The notes under the pieces are model-generated. The model had not been told where the DNA came from. It searched no databases and saw only the letters and a program-made list of their open reading frames with translations. Shown piece after piece: positions 47,129-56,903 of a stretch of DNA of 64,000 bases (positions are counted from its first letter, which is position 1; the number at the start of each line of letters is the position of its first letter). Both the position numbers and the translations under genes were made by a program. Source of the DNA: Erythrobacter sp. HL-111 (GTDB lineage Bacteria > Pseudomonadota > Alphaproteobacteria > Sphingomonadales > Sphingomonadaceae); contig NZ_LT629743.1 in NCBI RefSeq assembly GCF_900105095.1, positions 434,001 to 498,000 of the forward strand, read 5' to 3'.

Positions 47129-48147
47129 CCCACCCCCGCACCGATTGGACCCGCGAGGAAATCGCGGACCTCTTCGACCTCCCCTTCACCGAGCTCGTCT
47201 TCCGCGCCGCCGAAGTCCACCGCGCATGCCACCCGCCCACCCAGGTGCAGCTCTGCACCCTGCTCAGCATCAAGACCGGCGGGTGCCCGGAGGATTGCGG
47301 CTATTGCTCGCAGTCGGTCCATGCCGACAGCGGCGTCGAGGCGACCAAGCTGATGGACGTGCAGGCCGTGCTCCAGCGCGCGGCGCAGGCCAAGGATGCA
47401 GGCTCGCAGCGCTTCTGCATGGGCGCGGCGTGGCGCAATCCTAAGGACCGCGACATGCCGAAGATCGTCGAGATCGTGAAGGGCGTGCGCGCGATGGGCC
47501 TTGAAACCTGCATGACGCTGGGGATGCTCGAACCGCATCAGGCCGAGATGCTCGCGGACGCCGGCCTCGATTACTACAACCACAATATCGACAGCTCGCC
47601 CGAATATTACGAGCGCGTTATCTCCACCCGCGATTTCCAGTGCCGGCTCGATACGCTGGATCACGTGCGCAAGGCGGGGATCAATGTCTGCTCCGGCGGG
47701 ATCGTCGGCATGGGGGAGACGCGCGAGGATCGGGTCGGCTTCATCCACACGCTCGCAACCCTGCCGCAGCATCCCGAAAGCGTGCCGATCAACGCGCTGG
47801 TGCCGGTGAAGGGCACGGTGCTGGGCAATATGCTCGCCGATACGCCGATGGCCAAGATCGACGACATCGAATTCGTCCGCACCGTGGCGGTCGCGCGGAT
47901 CACCATGCCGATGTCGATGGTCCGGCTTTCCGCAGGCCGCGAATCCATGTCCGAGGCGACGCAGGCGCTGTGCTTCCTCGCGGGCGCCAACTCGATCTTC
48001 ACCGGCGACAAGCTGCTGACCGCGCCCAATGCGGGCGACGACAGCGACGGCGCGCTGCTGGCGAAGCTCGGCATGACCGCGCTCGAGGGCGAGGAGCCGG
48101 CAAGGGCGGCGAAATGCGCGGCGAAACTGGGCGAACCTGCCGAGTAG
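47125..48147 (+). CDS. bioB: Biotin synthase
   Basis: This radical SAM enzyme inserts sulfur into dethiobiotin. The 340-residue protein has the radical SAM cluster motif [13 protein letters not shown] (CxxxCxxC), the [2Fe-2S] ligands in RFCMGAAWR and TCMTLGML, and [15 protein letters not shown] and RLSAGRESM segments. Biotin is the cofactor of PccA encoded 1.3 kb downstream, which explains its place here; other bio genes are not in the window. Confidence 0.96.
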   Translation: MTHPRTDWTREEIADLFDLPFTELVFRAAEVHRACHPPTQVQLCTLLSIKTGGCPEDCGYCSQSVHADSGVEATKLMDVQAVLQRAAQAKDAGSQRFCMGAAWRNPKDRDMPKIVEIVKGVRAMGLETCMTLGMLEPHQAEMLADAGLDYYNHNIDSSPEYYERVISTRDFQCRLDTLDHVRKAGINVCSGGIVGMGETREDRVGFIHTLATLPQHPESVPINALVPVKGTVLGNMLADTPMAKIDDIEFVRTVAVARITMPMSMVRLSAGRESMSEATQALCFLAGANSIFTGDKLLTAPNAGDDSDGALLAKLGMTALEGEEPARAAKCAAKLGEPAE

Positions 48148-48154
48148 AAGCGCA

Positions 48155-48952
48155 ATGACCCTCGGCTTTGGCGTCGACGCGCTGCTGCCGAAGGCGCGCG
48201 GGGGCGGGCCGCTGCGGATGGGACTGTGCAGGCTGACCGAGCCGGAATGGCTCCAGCCGCGGCCCGATCTCGCTGCCCGCGCCGCCGCCTTTGCCGAATG
48301 GCCCGAAGGCGTGCAACTCACCCCGCAGGCCGAGGCACCGGGCCGCGAACTCGCCGCCATGCTCGGCGTCGCGGGCGCGCTGCGCGAAGCGGCGCTATCC
48401 GCGCACGAGGACATGTGCCTGCTCACCCGCGCGCCGCGCGAGGATGCCTACCGCCTGGTCGGTGCCGCCGTCGCATGGCCGACCGACTGGCGCCCCGCCG
48501 ACAAGCTCGGCCTGACCCTGCGCGCGCTCCATGCGCCGATCGCGGGTTACGAGGAACAGCTCGCGAGCGGCGTCGACCGCTTCATGGCGAGCCTGCGCCC
48601 GGGCATGATCTTCGGGCGCTGCAACTGGTTCATCGCCCCCACCGCGAACCGCCGCTGGCTGGCAGAGGGCTCTGCGCAGGACCAGTTTGCCCACGTGACG
48701 CCGGATAATGCGGGCGAGACGCTGTTCGTGCGGTCGGAGCGCCAGACCCTGCGCCGCCTGCCGCGAACGGGCGCGATCCTCTTCACGATCGGTGTCCATG
48801 TCAGCCCGCTCGGATCGCTCGCCCCCGCCAATGTCGCCCTGCTAGCCCGTGCGGTGCAGGCACTTCTCGACGGGGAAGGTGAAAGACGCGGAACGATCGC
48901 CTATGCCGATGTGCTTCTCGCCCATGCTGCCCGAAGGACCGCGCCATGCTGA
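48155..48952 (+). CDS. DUF3445 protein (haem-dependent oxidative N-demethylase family)
   Basis: This 265-residue protein matches DUF3445: CLLTRAPREDAYRLVGAAVAWPTDW, KLGLTLRALHAPIAGYEEQL, FGRCNWFIAPT and RSERQTLRRLPRTGAILFTI. Characterised relatives are haem-binding oxidative demethylases of dimethylamine-type substrates, but that function is uncertain for this member. It starts 7 bp after bioB and overlaps the next gene by 7 bp. Confidence 0.78.
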   Translation: MTLGFGVDALLPKARGGGPLRMGLCRLTEPEWLQPRPDLAARAAAFAEWPEGVQLTPQAEAPGRELAAMLGVAGALREAALSAHEDMCLLTRAPREDAYRLVGAAVAWPTDWRPADKLGLTLRALHAPIAGYEEQLASGVDRFMASLRPGMIFGRCNWFIAPTANRRWLAEGSAQDQFAHVTPDNAGETLFVRSERQTLRRLPRTGAILFTIGVHVSPLGSLAPANVALLARAVQALLDGEGERRGTIAYADVLLAHAARRTAPC

Positions 48953-49362
48953 CCGCCCTTGCCCCGTTCCTCCTTCTCGCCCCGGCCGAGCCGCCGAACC
49001 CGGACTGGAACTGCGACGAACCGCTGCGCCAGCAGGAAATGAACTGGTGCGCCGCGCAGGATTACGAAGAGGCCGACCGCGCGCTCAACGCGCAGTGGAG
49101 AACCGCCGCGCGGGAGGCGAAGGAGCGCGACCGGCAGCGGTCCGAGGCCGAGCGCGAACACGACCCGCGCCCCGGCCATTTCGCCAGCCTGCTCGAAGCG
49201 CAGCGCGCCTGGCTCGCCTTTCGCAACGCGCATTGCCGGCTCGAAGGCTATGTCTTTCGCGGCGGCTCGGCCGAACCGATGGTGCGATCGGCCTGTCTCG
49301 CCGCGCTCACCCGCGCGCGCACGGCGCAGCTGCGCGAGATCGCCGCGAATTTCGGCGCATGA
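48946..49362 (+). CDS. LprI/DUF1311 family lysozyme-inhibitor-like protein
   Basis: This 138-residue protein has a short hydrophobic N-terminus (MLTALAPFLLLAPAE) that may be a signal peptide. A DUF1311/LprI domain follows: WNCDEPLRQQEMNWCAAQDYEEADRALN, AQRAWLAFRNAHCRLEGY and MVRSACLAALTRARTAQLREI, with four conserved Cys. Family members are secreted and one inhibits lysozyme; the function here is unproven. The start ATG 48946 follows AAGGA. Confidence 0.75.
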   Translation: MLTALAPFLLLAPAEPPNPDWNCDEPLRQQEMNWCAAQDYEEADRALNAQWRTAAREAKERDRQRSEAEREHDPRPGHFASLLEAQRAWLAFRNAHCRLEGYVFRGGSAEPMVRSACLAALTRARTAQLREIAANFGA

Positions 49363-49475
49363 CCGCGGGGCCGGCGCAAGCCGCGCCTCTCCAAGAAGTC
49401 AGGTTGATGAACCCCGCACGGGGCGGCATAGGCAGATGGCACGCTTCGCTCGTGCCGTTTCCGGGAGGTTGACGC

Positions 49476-51536
49476 TTGTTCTCGAAAATCCTGATTGCCA
49501 ATCGCGGCGAGATCGCCTGCCGCGTCATCACCACCGCGAAGAAGCTGGGGATCGCGACGGTCGCGGTCCATTCGGATGCCGACCGCCACGCGCCCTTCGT
49601 GAAGATGGCGGACGAGGCGGTCCATATCGGGCCCTCGCCCGCGGCCGAAAGCTATCTCGTGCCTGACAAGATCATCGCCGCCGCGAAGCAGACCGGGGCC
49701 GAGGCGATCCATCCCGGCTACGGCTTCCTCTCGGAACGCGCGAGCTTCGTCGAGGCCCTCGACAAGGAAGGCATCGCCTTCATCGGCCCGCCCGCGAATG
49801 CGATCGCGGCGATGGGCGACAAGATCGAATCGAAGAAGCTCGCGCGGGAAGCGGGCGTCAACGTCGTCCCCGGCTTCGTCGGCGAGATTCGGGATACCGA
49901 CCACGCGGTCGAGATCTCGAACGAGATCGGCTATCCGGTGATGATGAAGGCCAGCGCCGGGGGCGGGGGCAAGGGGATGCGCCTTGCCTGGTCCGAAAAG
50001 GATGTGCGCGAAGGCTTCGAGGCGACCAAGCGCGAAGGCCTCAACTCCTTCGGCGACGACCGCGTCTTCATCGAGAAGTTCATCGAGAACCCGCGCCACA
50101 TCGAAATCCAGATCCTCGGCGACAAGCACGGCAACATCCTCTACCTGAACGAGCGCGAATGCTCGATCCAGCGGCGCCACCAGAAGGTGGTCGAGGAAGC
50201 GCCGTCGCCCTTCGTCACGCCGAAGATGCGCAAGGCCATGGGCGAGCAATGCGTCGCGCTGGCGCAGGCGGTCGGCTATCACTCGGCGGGCACGGTCGAA
50301 CTGATCGTCTCGGGCGCGGACCCGAGCGGCGAAAGCTTCTACTTCCTCGAGATGAACACGCGCCTCCAGGTCGAACACCCCGTGACCGAGGCGATCACCG
50401 GCATCGACCTCGTCGAACAGATGATCCGCGTCGCATATGGCGAGAAGCTGTCGATGACGCAGGACGACATCGGCATCCAAGGCTGGTCGATCGAGAACCG
50501 CGTCTATGCGGAGGACCCCTATCGCGGTTTCCTGCCGTCGACCGGCCGCCTGACGCATTATTCGCCGCCGATCCCCGGCTGGAGCGAGGACGAACAGGTG
50601 CAGGGCATGGCCCGCCGCGGGGTCGCGCACGGCGCGGGATCGATCCGCGTCGATGACGGCGTGTTCGAAGGCGGCGAGGTGTCGATGTTCTACGACCCGA
50701 TGATCGCGAAACTCGTCACCTGGGCGCCCACGCGCGACGAGGCGGCGGACCTCCAGGTCGAGGCGCTCGACCGTTTTCGCATCAAGGGGCTCGGCCACAA
50801 TGTCGATTTCCTTTCCGCGATCATGCAGCACCCGCGTTTCCGTTCGGGGGAACTGACGACGGGCTTCATCGCCGAGGAATACCCCGAAGGCTTCGTCGGC
50901 GCGCCGGTCACGGAGGAATTCGAGCGGCGGCTGGCGGCGATCGCGGCGGGGATCGAATTCACCTGGGCCAACCGCGCGCGGCGCATTTCGGGCCAGCTCG
51001 ACGGCGATGACGGACGCGCGGGCGTGATGCGGACCACCGCGAAATGGCTGGTGAAGCTCGGCGACCGGCGCTTCGAGGTCGTTCTCGGCCAGGGCCATGC
51101 GCTGGTCGACGGGCACCGGGTCGAAGGCACGTGCGACTGGGTGCCCGGCATGGTCGAGGCGAGCGCGACCGATGAGGACGGCAACGCCTTCGGCCTGATC
51201 GTCGAGCGCAAGGGCAATCACTGGGTCGTCACCACCCGCGGCGCGGCCCATCGCGCGCTGGTCCTGCCGCTGCGCCTCGCGCGGCACGAAAGCCTGATGA
51301 TCGAGAAGGAACCGCCGGACCTTTCCAAGATGCTCATCTGCCCCATGCCCGGCGTGCTGGTGAAGCTCCACGTGGCGACGGGCGACGAGGTCCAGCCGGG
51401 CCAGCCGCTCGCCACGGTCGAGGCGATGAAGATGGAGAACATCCTGCGCGCCGAAAAGGAGGGCCGCATCGCCGCGATCAACGCCGAAGAGGGCGAAAGC
51501 CTGGCGGTGGACGCGGTGATTCTCGAACTGGAGTAA
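49476..51536 (+). CDS. pccA: Propionyl-CoA (acetyl/propionyl-CoA) carboxylase, biotin-carrying alpha subunit
   Basis: This subunit carboxylates its own biotin with ATP and bicarbonate and hands CO2 to PccB. The 686-residue protein holds a biotin carboxylase domain (FSKILIANRGEIACRVI, HPGYGFLSE, ASAGGGGKGMR, EMNTRLQVEHPVTE), a linker (BT) domain, and a C-terminal biotinyl domain with the biotin-accepting Lys in VEAMKMEN (about residue 652). The start is TTG 49476, well supported by GGGAGG 7 bp before it and by the family N-terminus. Confidence 0.94.
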   Translation: MFSKILIANRGEIACRVITTAKKLGIATVAVHSDADRHAPFVKMADEAVHIGPSPAAESYLVPDKIIAAAKQTGAEAIHPGYGFLSERASFVEALDKEGIAFIGPPANAIAAMGDKIESKKLAREAGVNVVPGFVGEIRDTDHAVEISNEIGYPVMMKASAGGGGKGMRLAWSEKDVREGFEATKREGLNSFGDDRVFIEKFIENPRHIEIQILGDKHGNILYLNERECSIQRRHQKVVEEAPSPFVTPKMRKAMGEQCVALAQAVGYHSAGTVELIVSGADPSGESFYFLEMNTRLQVEHPVTEAITGIDLVEQMIRVAYGEKLSMTQDDIGIQGWSIENRVYAEDPYRGFLPSTGRLTHYSPPIPGWSEDEQVQGMARRGVAHGAGSIRVDDGVFEGGEVSMFYDPMIAKLVTWAPTRDEAADLQVEALDRFRIKGLGHNVDFLSAIMQHPRFRSGELTTGFIAEEYPEGFVGAPVTEEFERRLAAIAAGIEFTWANRARRISGQLDGDDGRAGVMRTTAKWLVKLGDRRFEVVLGQGHALVDGHRVEGTCDWVPGMVEASATDEDGNAFGLIVERKGNHWVVTTRGAAHRALVLPLRLARHESLMIEKEPPDLSKMLICPMPGVLVKLHVATGDEVQPGQPLATVEAMKMENILRAEKEGRIAAINAEEGESLAVDAVILELE

Positions 51537-51751
51537 CGGGCGGGCGGCCCGGTCGCGGCAAGGAAGTTGCCCCGGCGGGCAATCGAAGGACCGTGCGCGC
51601 TTCAGAATTGTAAACGCGCGCCCTGAATTCAATGTTTTGGGCGCCGCGATCCTGCCAATTCACGTAAATGTGATGGTTACCGGGAGCGTTCCCCCGGAAG
51701 ATCGGGCTGCCGATTCGCGCCAATCCCGGCGCGCATCAGGAGGGATCGGAC

Positions 51752-52036
51752 ATGGCACGCAAGGGCACCGGATATTTCGACCGCAAGGGTCACTTCTTCA
51801 AGAACGCCAAGGACGCGACGGCGAGCGATCTTGCCGCGATCCTCGGCCAGATCGGCGACGGGGAAAGCCTTGCCCCCGGCATCGCGCACCTGCTGATCGA
51901 ACGGCGCGCCGATATCGAGCGCCTGTTTGCCGAGCACGACACGATGCTGGCGGAGGACGAGGAAACGAAGACCGAGGGCAAGGTCACCGACATTTCGGAC
52001 AAGCTTCCCAAGGGCACGGCGCGGCCCGCGGTCTGA
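51752..52036 (+). CDS. Conserved hypothetical protein
   Basis: I do not recognise this 94-residue protein. It begins MARKGTGYFDRKGHFFKNAK and continues with a helical stretch (DLAAILGQIGDGESLAPGIA, LLIERRADIERLFAEHD) and a charged, acidic tail. AGGAGGG precedes ATG 51752, so it is surely translated. It is cytosolic by composition and stands alone between pccA and the convergent aroB. The 215 bp before it hold a short hairpin (GGCAA/TTGCC) and presumably its promoter. Confidence 0.65.
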   Translation: MARKGTGYFDRKGHFFKNAKDATASDLAAILGQIGDGESLAPGIAHLLIERRADIERLFAEHDTMLAEDEETKTEGKVTDISDKLPKGTARPAV

Positions 52037-52077
52037 CCGCAAGGGCGCCCGAACCGCTACCCTGCAGGCGGACGCGG

Positions 52078-53238
52078 TCAGTGCGCCTGCAATTGTTCGT
52101 CGAGGAAGGCGGCGACATCGGCAAGCTCGACATCGCGCGCCATGAAGGCCTTGCCGATGCCGCGCAGCAGGAGGAAAGGGAGCGTCCCCGATCCTTCCAT
52201 CTTCTTGTCGTGGCGCATGTGATCGACCAGCCGTTCGCCATCGCATTCGAGGCCGAGCGCCGCGATCTCGGAAGGGAGGCCGGCAGCACCGATCGCGCGC
52301 GCGGCGCGCTCCGCCTCCTCATGCGCCAGTTCCCCCCGCCGCGCCGAATAGCGGCCGGCAAGCACCATGCCGAGCGCGACCGCCTCGCCATGCAGGAGCC
52401 TGTCCGAAAAGCCCGTCTCCGCCTCGAGCGCATGGCCGAAGGTGTGCCCGAGATTGAGCAGCGCCCGGCGCCCGCTCGTCTCGCGCTCGTCCTCGGCGAC
52501 GATGCGGGCCTTGGCGGCGACGCTGGTGGCGATGGCATGGGCGAGCGGCTCCGGCTCGCGCGCCAGCACCGCCGTGCCGTTCGCCTCGAGCCAATCGAAG
52601 AACGCCGCATCGCCCAGCAGGCCGTATTTCAGGACCTCGGCATAGCCCGCCCGCATTTCGCGGTCCGGCAGGCTGTCCAGCACCAGCGGGTCGATCAGCA
52701 CCAGCGAGGGCTGGTGGAACGCACCGATCAGGTTCTTGCCCGCGCCCGTGTTGATCGCGGTCTTGCCCCCGACCGAGGAATCCACCTGCGCGAGCAGCGT
52801 CGTCGGCACCTGGACGAAACCGCAACCCCGCTTCAGCACCGCGGCGGCGAAGCCGGTGAGATCGCCGACCACGCCTCCTCCCAGCGCGACGACATGATCC
52901 GACCGGGTCAGGCCGAGGGCGAGCAGGCGATCGCACAGCGTCTCGAGCACGGCCCAGCTTTTCGCGCCTTCGCCCGGCTCGACGACGAACCAGTCGGGCT
53001 CGATTCCCTCCTCGGCGCAGCGCGCCTCGATCCGCGCGGCGAACAGCCGGTGCGTGTTCGCATCGGCGACGAAGGCCGCCTTGCGCCCGGCCCCGCGCGG
53101 CAGGAAAGGCCCGGCATGGCGGGCGAACCCTTCGATGACGCAGCCCGGTTCGATCACCACGTCATAGGACCGCCCGGCGAGCGCCACCGGCACGGTGCGG
53201 GCGGGGGTGCGGGCGGGGGTGCGGGAGGGGGCGGTCAT
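52078..53238 (-). CDS. aroB: 3-dehydroquinate synthase
   Basis: This NAD- and metal-dependent enzyme makes 3-dehydroquinate, the second step of the shikimate pathway. The 386-residue protein has [20 protein letters not shown], the substrate loop [33 protein letters not shown] and the metal-ligand region [12 protein letters not shown]. The N-terminus carries a short TPARTPART repeat encoded by GC-rich tandem DNA. The start ATG 53238 overlaps the aroK stop as ATGA. Confidence 0.95.
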   Translation of the reverse strand: MTAPSRTPARTPARTVPVALAGRSYDVVIEPGCVIEGFARHAGPFLPRGAGRKAAFVADANTHRLFAARIEARCAEEGIEPDWFVVEPGEGAKSWAVLETLCDRLLALGLTRSDHVVALGGGVVGDLTGFAAAVLKRGCGFVQVPTTLLAQVDSSVGGKTAINTGAGKNLIGAFHQPSLVLIDPLVLDSLPDREMRAGYAEVLKYGLLGDAAFFDWLEANGTAVLAREPEPLAHAIATSVAAKARIVAEDERETSGRRALLNLGHTFGHALEAETGFSDRLLHGEAVALGMVLAGRYSARRGELAHEEAERAARAIGAAGLPSEIAALGLECDGERLVDHMRHDKKMEGSGTLPFLLLRGIGKAFMARDVELADVAAFLDEQLQAH

Positions 53239-53804
53239 GCGAGATGCTCCTCGATCGCCTCGATGATCGCGCGGGCGGTGTCGGCATGGGGCCCCTTGAT
53301 GCTTTCGACCTGCACCGGCGCCTCGGCGTAGAAGGCGCGGCGTTCGCGGTCGAGCCGGGTGAGGATTTCCTTCGGATCGCCGTTCTTCAGCAGCGGCCGC
53401 GAATTGCGGCGCGAGGTGCGTTCCACCAGCGTGTCGATGTCGCAATCGATCCACACCGCGATCGCGCGTTCGAGGATCAGCGCGCGGGTTTCCGGATCGA
53501 CGAAGGCCCCGCCGCCGGTCGCGATCACGCCCGCCGCCTCGTCGATCAGGCGGGCGATGACGCGCCGTTCGCCGTCGCGGAAATAGGGTTCGCCGAATTC
53601 CTCGAAGATTTCCGGGATCGATCGCCGGGCCGCCTTTTCGATCGCCTCGTCGGCATCGACGAAGCTGCGCTGGAGCATCGCGGCAAGGCGCCGGCCGACG
53701 GTGGACTTGCCCACGCCCATCAGCCCGACGAGCACGATCGGGCGGTCGATCCGGCCCTGGAGCCGGGCGATGCGCGTATCGTCGAGGGCGATGTCACCGG
53801 TCAT
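53235..53804 (-). CDS. aroK: Shikimate kinase
   Basis: This enzyme phosphorylates shikimate at the 3-hydroxyl. The 189-residue protein has Walker [16 protein letters not shown], the shikimate-binding [18 protein letters not shown] with the conserved Arg, [11 protein letters not shown] and the lid region RPLLKNGDP. The start is ATG 53804 (MTGDIALDD), although the frame is open far upstream. It forms the common aroK-aroB operon. Confidence 0.95.
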   Translation of the reverse strand: MTGDIALDDTRIARLQGRIDRPIVLVGLMGVGKSTVGRRLAAMLQRSFVDADEAIEKAARRSIPEIFEEFGEPYFRDGERRVIARLIDEAAGVIATGGGAFVDPETRALILERAIAVWIDCDIDTLVERTSRRNSRPLLKNGDPKEILTRLDRERRAFYAEAPVQVESIKGPHADTARAIIEAIEEHLA

Positions 53805-53842
53805 TGCCGCAAGGCCTATAGATGGGCTAGAGCCCGCGCAAC

Positions 53843-54073
53843 ATGTCTCGCGTCTCCCTTTCCCGCCGGTCGTCCGAGGGCCGCATCGGCGCCCGCATCG
53901 GGCCGCCGCGCGCGGCCCCGCGCCGCCGGAACGGTTTCGCCCGGCTTGGGCGGGCCACGCTGGTGGCGGGGCTCGCGCTTCTCGCCGTCCTGGCATTCGC
54001 CTTCGTCGACGGCGGGGAAGAACCGATCCGGCCGATCGCGGAACCCGTGGACCTCGCGGAGCGCGCGCGATGA
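53843..54073 (+). CDS. Small single-span membrane protein, hypothetical
   Basis: This 76-residue protein has a basic N-terminus (about 35 residues with many Arg), one hydrophobic segment (ATLVAGLALLAVLAFAFVDG, about 38-57) and an acidic tail, so it is probably a single-pass inner-membrane protein. No family is recognised. It starts 38 bp from aroK on the opposite strand and its stop overlaps the next start as ATGA, indicating a two-gene unit with the large secreted protein. Confidence 0.55.
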   Translation: MSRVSLSRRSSEGRIGARIGPPRAAPRRRNGFARLGRATLVAGLALLAVLAFAFVDGGEEPIRPIAEPVDLAERAR

Positions 54074-55974
54074 AGGCTTCGCGCCGCGCCGCCGGGGTGG
54101 CGGCGATCGCCATGGCCGGGGCGCTGGGCGGGGCGGTTTTCGCGGGCTCGCTCGGGGCGCAGGACCGGCCCGAATCGCTGCTCCCGCCCGGTTTCGACGA
54201 CCCCGCGCCGAGCCCGTCGCCGACCCCGGTACCGACCGCGCCGCCCGTCACCAGGCCGACCGCGGCGCCGACGCTCGCCCCCGCGCCCCCGCCCCGGCGC
54301 GCGCCCGAATCCGGAACCGGGGAAGAAGGCGCCGACGAGCCTGCGCCGGAAAGCCGCCCGCCGGTGCCCCGCCTCTCGCAGGAGCAACTGGAAGACCTGC
54401 CCTCGATCGAGGAGCTCGAGGACCTGCCGACCGACGAGCTCGACGAACTGCTCGGCCTCAAGCCGAAGTTCGACATTCCCCCCGCCGCGCGCCGCTCGCT
54501 GAGCCAGGTCGGCCTGCTGGCCCCGGCCGAGGGCGGGTTTGCGACCCGTTCGCTCGCCCGCCAGCCCGCGCGGCTGGTGCGCGCCGTGCTCGCGGGCACG
54601 CGCACCCCGCTGGTTTCGCGCTGGGGGCACATCCTGATGCGCCGCGCGCTCGCCAGCCGGCTGGCCGCGCCCGAGGGCATGGACCCGGTCGAATTCGCGG
54701 CGCTGCGGGCCGGCGTGCTCAACCGCATGGGCGAACACGTCGCGGCGCGCGGGATCGCGCAGGATGTCGACACCGCGAACTGGAACGCGGGCCTGACCGG
54801 CGAGGCGCTTTCCGCCTATGTCGCGCTGACCGATTTCACCGGGGCCTGCCCGGCCATCCGGTTGCAGGGATCGGCCCGGACCGACGCGCAATGGGTGATG
54901 TGGCAGGCGATCTGCGATGCCTATGCGGGCGAGCCCACGCGCGCCGCGGCCGAGCTCGACCGGGCGCTGAACCAGGGCATCGCCCCGCGCATCGACGTGC
55001 TGCTGGCACGGCGTTATGCGGGAGCCGCGGGGCGCGGGCAGCGCGCGGTCGAGATCGATTGGGACGAGGTCGAGGACATGAATCCCTGGCGCTTCGGCCT
55101 CGCGACGGCGCTGGGGGAACCTGTGCCCGAAGACCTCCTGGCCGACGCGGAACCCTATTACGCGCTCGCCGCCGCATCCGCGCCGCAGCTTTCCCCGGAC
55201 GAACGGCTCGGCCTTGCCGGCCGGGCGGCCGCGGCGGGCGTGTTCTCTGCCGATGCCATGGTGAACCTCTTTTCCCAGGTCTATGCCGACAGCGCGATCG
55301 GGGGCGAGCCCGCGGCGCAGGCCGGGGCGCTGCGCGAAGCCTATATCTCGCCCGCGCCCGAGACCCGGATCGCGGCGATGCAGCGCTTGTGGGGGGACGG
55401 CGCGGCGCCCGATTACGGCGCGTTGGTCGCAACCGCCTATGCCGCCGCGCGCGTCCCCGCCAGCGCCGCTCTGGCCGAGGCGGCGGGCGACCTCATCGCG
55501 TCGATGCTGACCGCCGGGCTCGACCGCGACGCGGCGGCCTGGCGCGATCTCGTTTCCGAAGGGAGCATGGGCTGGGCGCTCGTCGCGCTGGCCGATCCCG
55601 ACGGGGGCAGGGCCGGGCAGGGCGCGGTCGATGCCTTCGTCGATGCCGATGACAGCGCGCGCCAGCGCAAGAGCGCGTTCTTGATCGCGGGGCTCGCCGG
55701 GCTCGGGCGGATCGACGGGGACGACCGCGCGGCCTTCGCCGAACGGCTCGGGATCGACCTCGCGCGGGAAACCCGCTGGACCCGCATGATCGCCCGCGCG
55801 GGCGAGGTCGAAAACGCCGCGCTCGTCGCGATGCTCGCCGGGCTCGGGATGCAGGGGACGGACTGGGCGCAGATGACCCCGCTCCACCTCTACCACATCG
55901 TGCGGAGCCTGCGGCTGGTCGGGCTCGAGGCCGAGGCGCGGATGATCGCGGCGGAAGCGGTCGCGCGGGGGTAG
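54070..55974 (+). CDS. Large exported protein of unknown function with Pro-rich linker
   Basis: This 634-residue protein has a signal peptide or anchor (RAAGVAAIAMAGALGGAVFA). A Pro/Ala-rich linker follows at about residues 38-105 (PSPSPTPVPTAPP), then an acidic patch (LEDLPSIEELEDLPTDELDE) and a long Ala-rich alpha-helical region that looks like a helical-repeat (TPR/SPOR-less) solenoid. I know no function for it. Its position between aroK and a Xer recombinase, and its overlap with the small membrane protein before it, suggest an envelope role. ATG 54070 is fixed by the ATGA overlap. Confidence 0.7.
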   Translation: MKASRRAAGVAAIAMAGALGGAVFAGSLGAQDRPESLLPPGFDDPAPSPSPTPVPTAPPVTRPTAAPTLAPAPPPRRAPESGTGEEGADEPAPESRPPVPRLSQEQLEDLPSIEELEDLPTDELDELLGLKPKFDIPPAARRSLSQVGLLAPAEGGFATRSLARQPARLVRAVLAGTRTPLVSRWGHILMRRALASRLAAPEGMDPVEFAALRAGVLNRMGEHVAARGIAQDVDTANWNAGLTGEALSAYVALTDFTGACPAIRLQGSARTDAQWVMWQAICDAYAGEPTRAAAELDRALNQGIAPRIDVLLARRYAGAAGRGQRAVEIDWDEVEDMNPWRFGLATALGEPVPEDLLADAEPYYALAAASAPQLSPDERLGLAGRAAAAGVFSADAMVNLFSQVYADSAIGGEPAAQAGALREAYISPAPETRIAAMQRLWGDGAAPDYGALVATAYAAARVPASAALAEAAGDLIASMLTAGLDRDAAAWRDLVSEGSMGWALVALADPDGGRAGQGAVDAFVDADDSARQRKSAFLIAGLAGLGRIDGDDRAAFAERLGIDLARETRWTRMIARAGEVENAALVAMLAGLGMQGTDWAQMTPLHLYHIVRSLRLVGLEAEARMIAAEAVARG

Positions 55975-55979
55975 GGGCC

Positions 55980-56861
55980 GTGTCGGCGGCAACCGACGCG
56001 TTTCTCGACATGCTCGCGAGCGAACGCGGTGCGGCGGCGAACACGCTCGCCGCCTATGCCCGCGACCTCGCCCAGGCGGAGGACGCGATCGGCGAACTTG
56101 CCGCGGCGCCGCGCGCGAAGGTCGCGCAGCTCGCGGGGGCATGGGCGGCGCTCGCCCCCTCTACCGTGGCGCGCAAGGCTTCGGCGCTGCGACAGTTCTT
56201 CGGCTTCGCACTGGACGAGGGTTGGCGCGATGACGACCCTTCGGGCGCGCTGCCCGCCCCGCGCACGCGTCGGCCCCTGCCCAAGGTGCTCGGCCATGAG
56301 GCGGTCGAAGCGCTGTTCGCGACCGCCGAGCGGGAGGCGGAAGGGAACAAGCCCGATGCGGTGCGGCTGCTGGCGCTGATCGAACTGCTTTACGGTTCCG
56401 GCCTGCGCGCGAGCGAGCTGGTCGCGCTTCCCCTCGGCGCGGTGCCGCGCGATGCGCCTTTCCTCACGGTCACGGGCAAGGGCGGCCAGGCGCGCATGGT
56501 GCCGGTAAGCACGCGCGCCGCCGAGGCGCTCGTTCGCTGGCGCGCGGTGCGTCCGGCGGGACAATCGCGCTTCCTGTTTCCCTCGCGCGGCAAGTCGGGC
56601 CACCTGACCCGGGTGCGGCTGTTCCAGCTCGTCAAGGCGCTCGCGGTGCGCGCCGGGCTCGACCCGGCGGGGGTTTCCCCGCACGTGCTGCGCCATGCCT
56701 TCGCGACCCACCTGCTCGAAGGCGGGGCGGACCTGCGCGTGTTGCAGACCCTGCTCGGCCACGCCGACATCGCGACGACGCAGATCTACACTCATGTCGA
56801 TGCCGCACGGCTCGTCGAGCTGGTCAATTCGCGCCACCCCTTGGGAAACCGGAAGCCATGA
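55980..56861 (+). CDS. xerD: Tyrosine recombinase XerC/XerD
   Basis: Xer recombinases resolve chromosome dimers at dif. The 293-residue protein has the N-terminal core-binding domain (LDMLASERGAAANTLAAYARD) and the catalytic residues Arg in GSGLRASELVALP, Lys in VTGKGGQARMVPV, His-x-x-Arg in HVLRHAFATHLL, His in LLGHADIATTQIY and the Tyr nucleophile just after in TQIYTHV. It starts at GTG 55980, 5 bp after the preceding stop. XerD is preferred over XerC from overall appearance only; it is not a phage-type integrase by context. Confidence 0.88.
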   Translation: MSAATDAFLDMLASERGAAANTLAAYARDLAQAEDAIGELAAAPRAKVAQLAGAWAALAPSTVARKASALRQFFGFALDEGWRDDDPSGALPAPRTRRPLPKVLGHEAVEALFATAEREAEGNKPDAVRLLALIELLYGSGLRASELVALPLGAVPRDAPFLTVTGKGGQARMVPVSTRAAEALVRWRAVRPAGQSRFLFPSRGKSGHLTRVRLFQLVKALAVRAGLDPAGVSPHVLRHAFATHLLEGGADLRVLQTLLGHADIATTQIYTHVDAARLVELVNSRHPLGNRKP

Positions 56862-56903
56862 GGCTTGCCCCCCGCGCAACATCCCGATAGCGCCGTAAAG
56901 GAT

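Noticed and set aside
51357..51380. Second CACGTG core in pccA as another parS site
   Set aside because: Only the core matches; the outer GTT/AAC arms are absent and the sequence is under coding constraint.
53180..53230. GC-rich tandem DNA at the aroB start as a regulatory element
   Set aside because: It encodes the TPART repeat of the AroB N-terminus and is explained as coding low complexity.
56650..56830. Xer gene as a phage or island integrase
   Set aside because: Its length, N-terminal domain and location between chromosomal genes with no att-like repeats fit housekeeping XerC/D.
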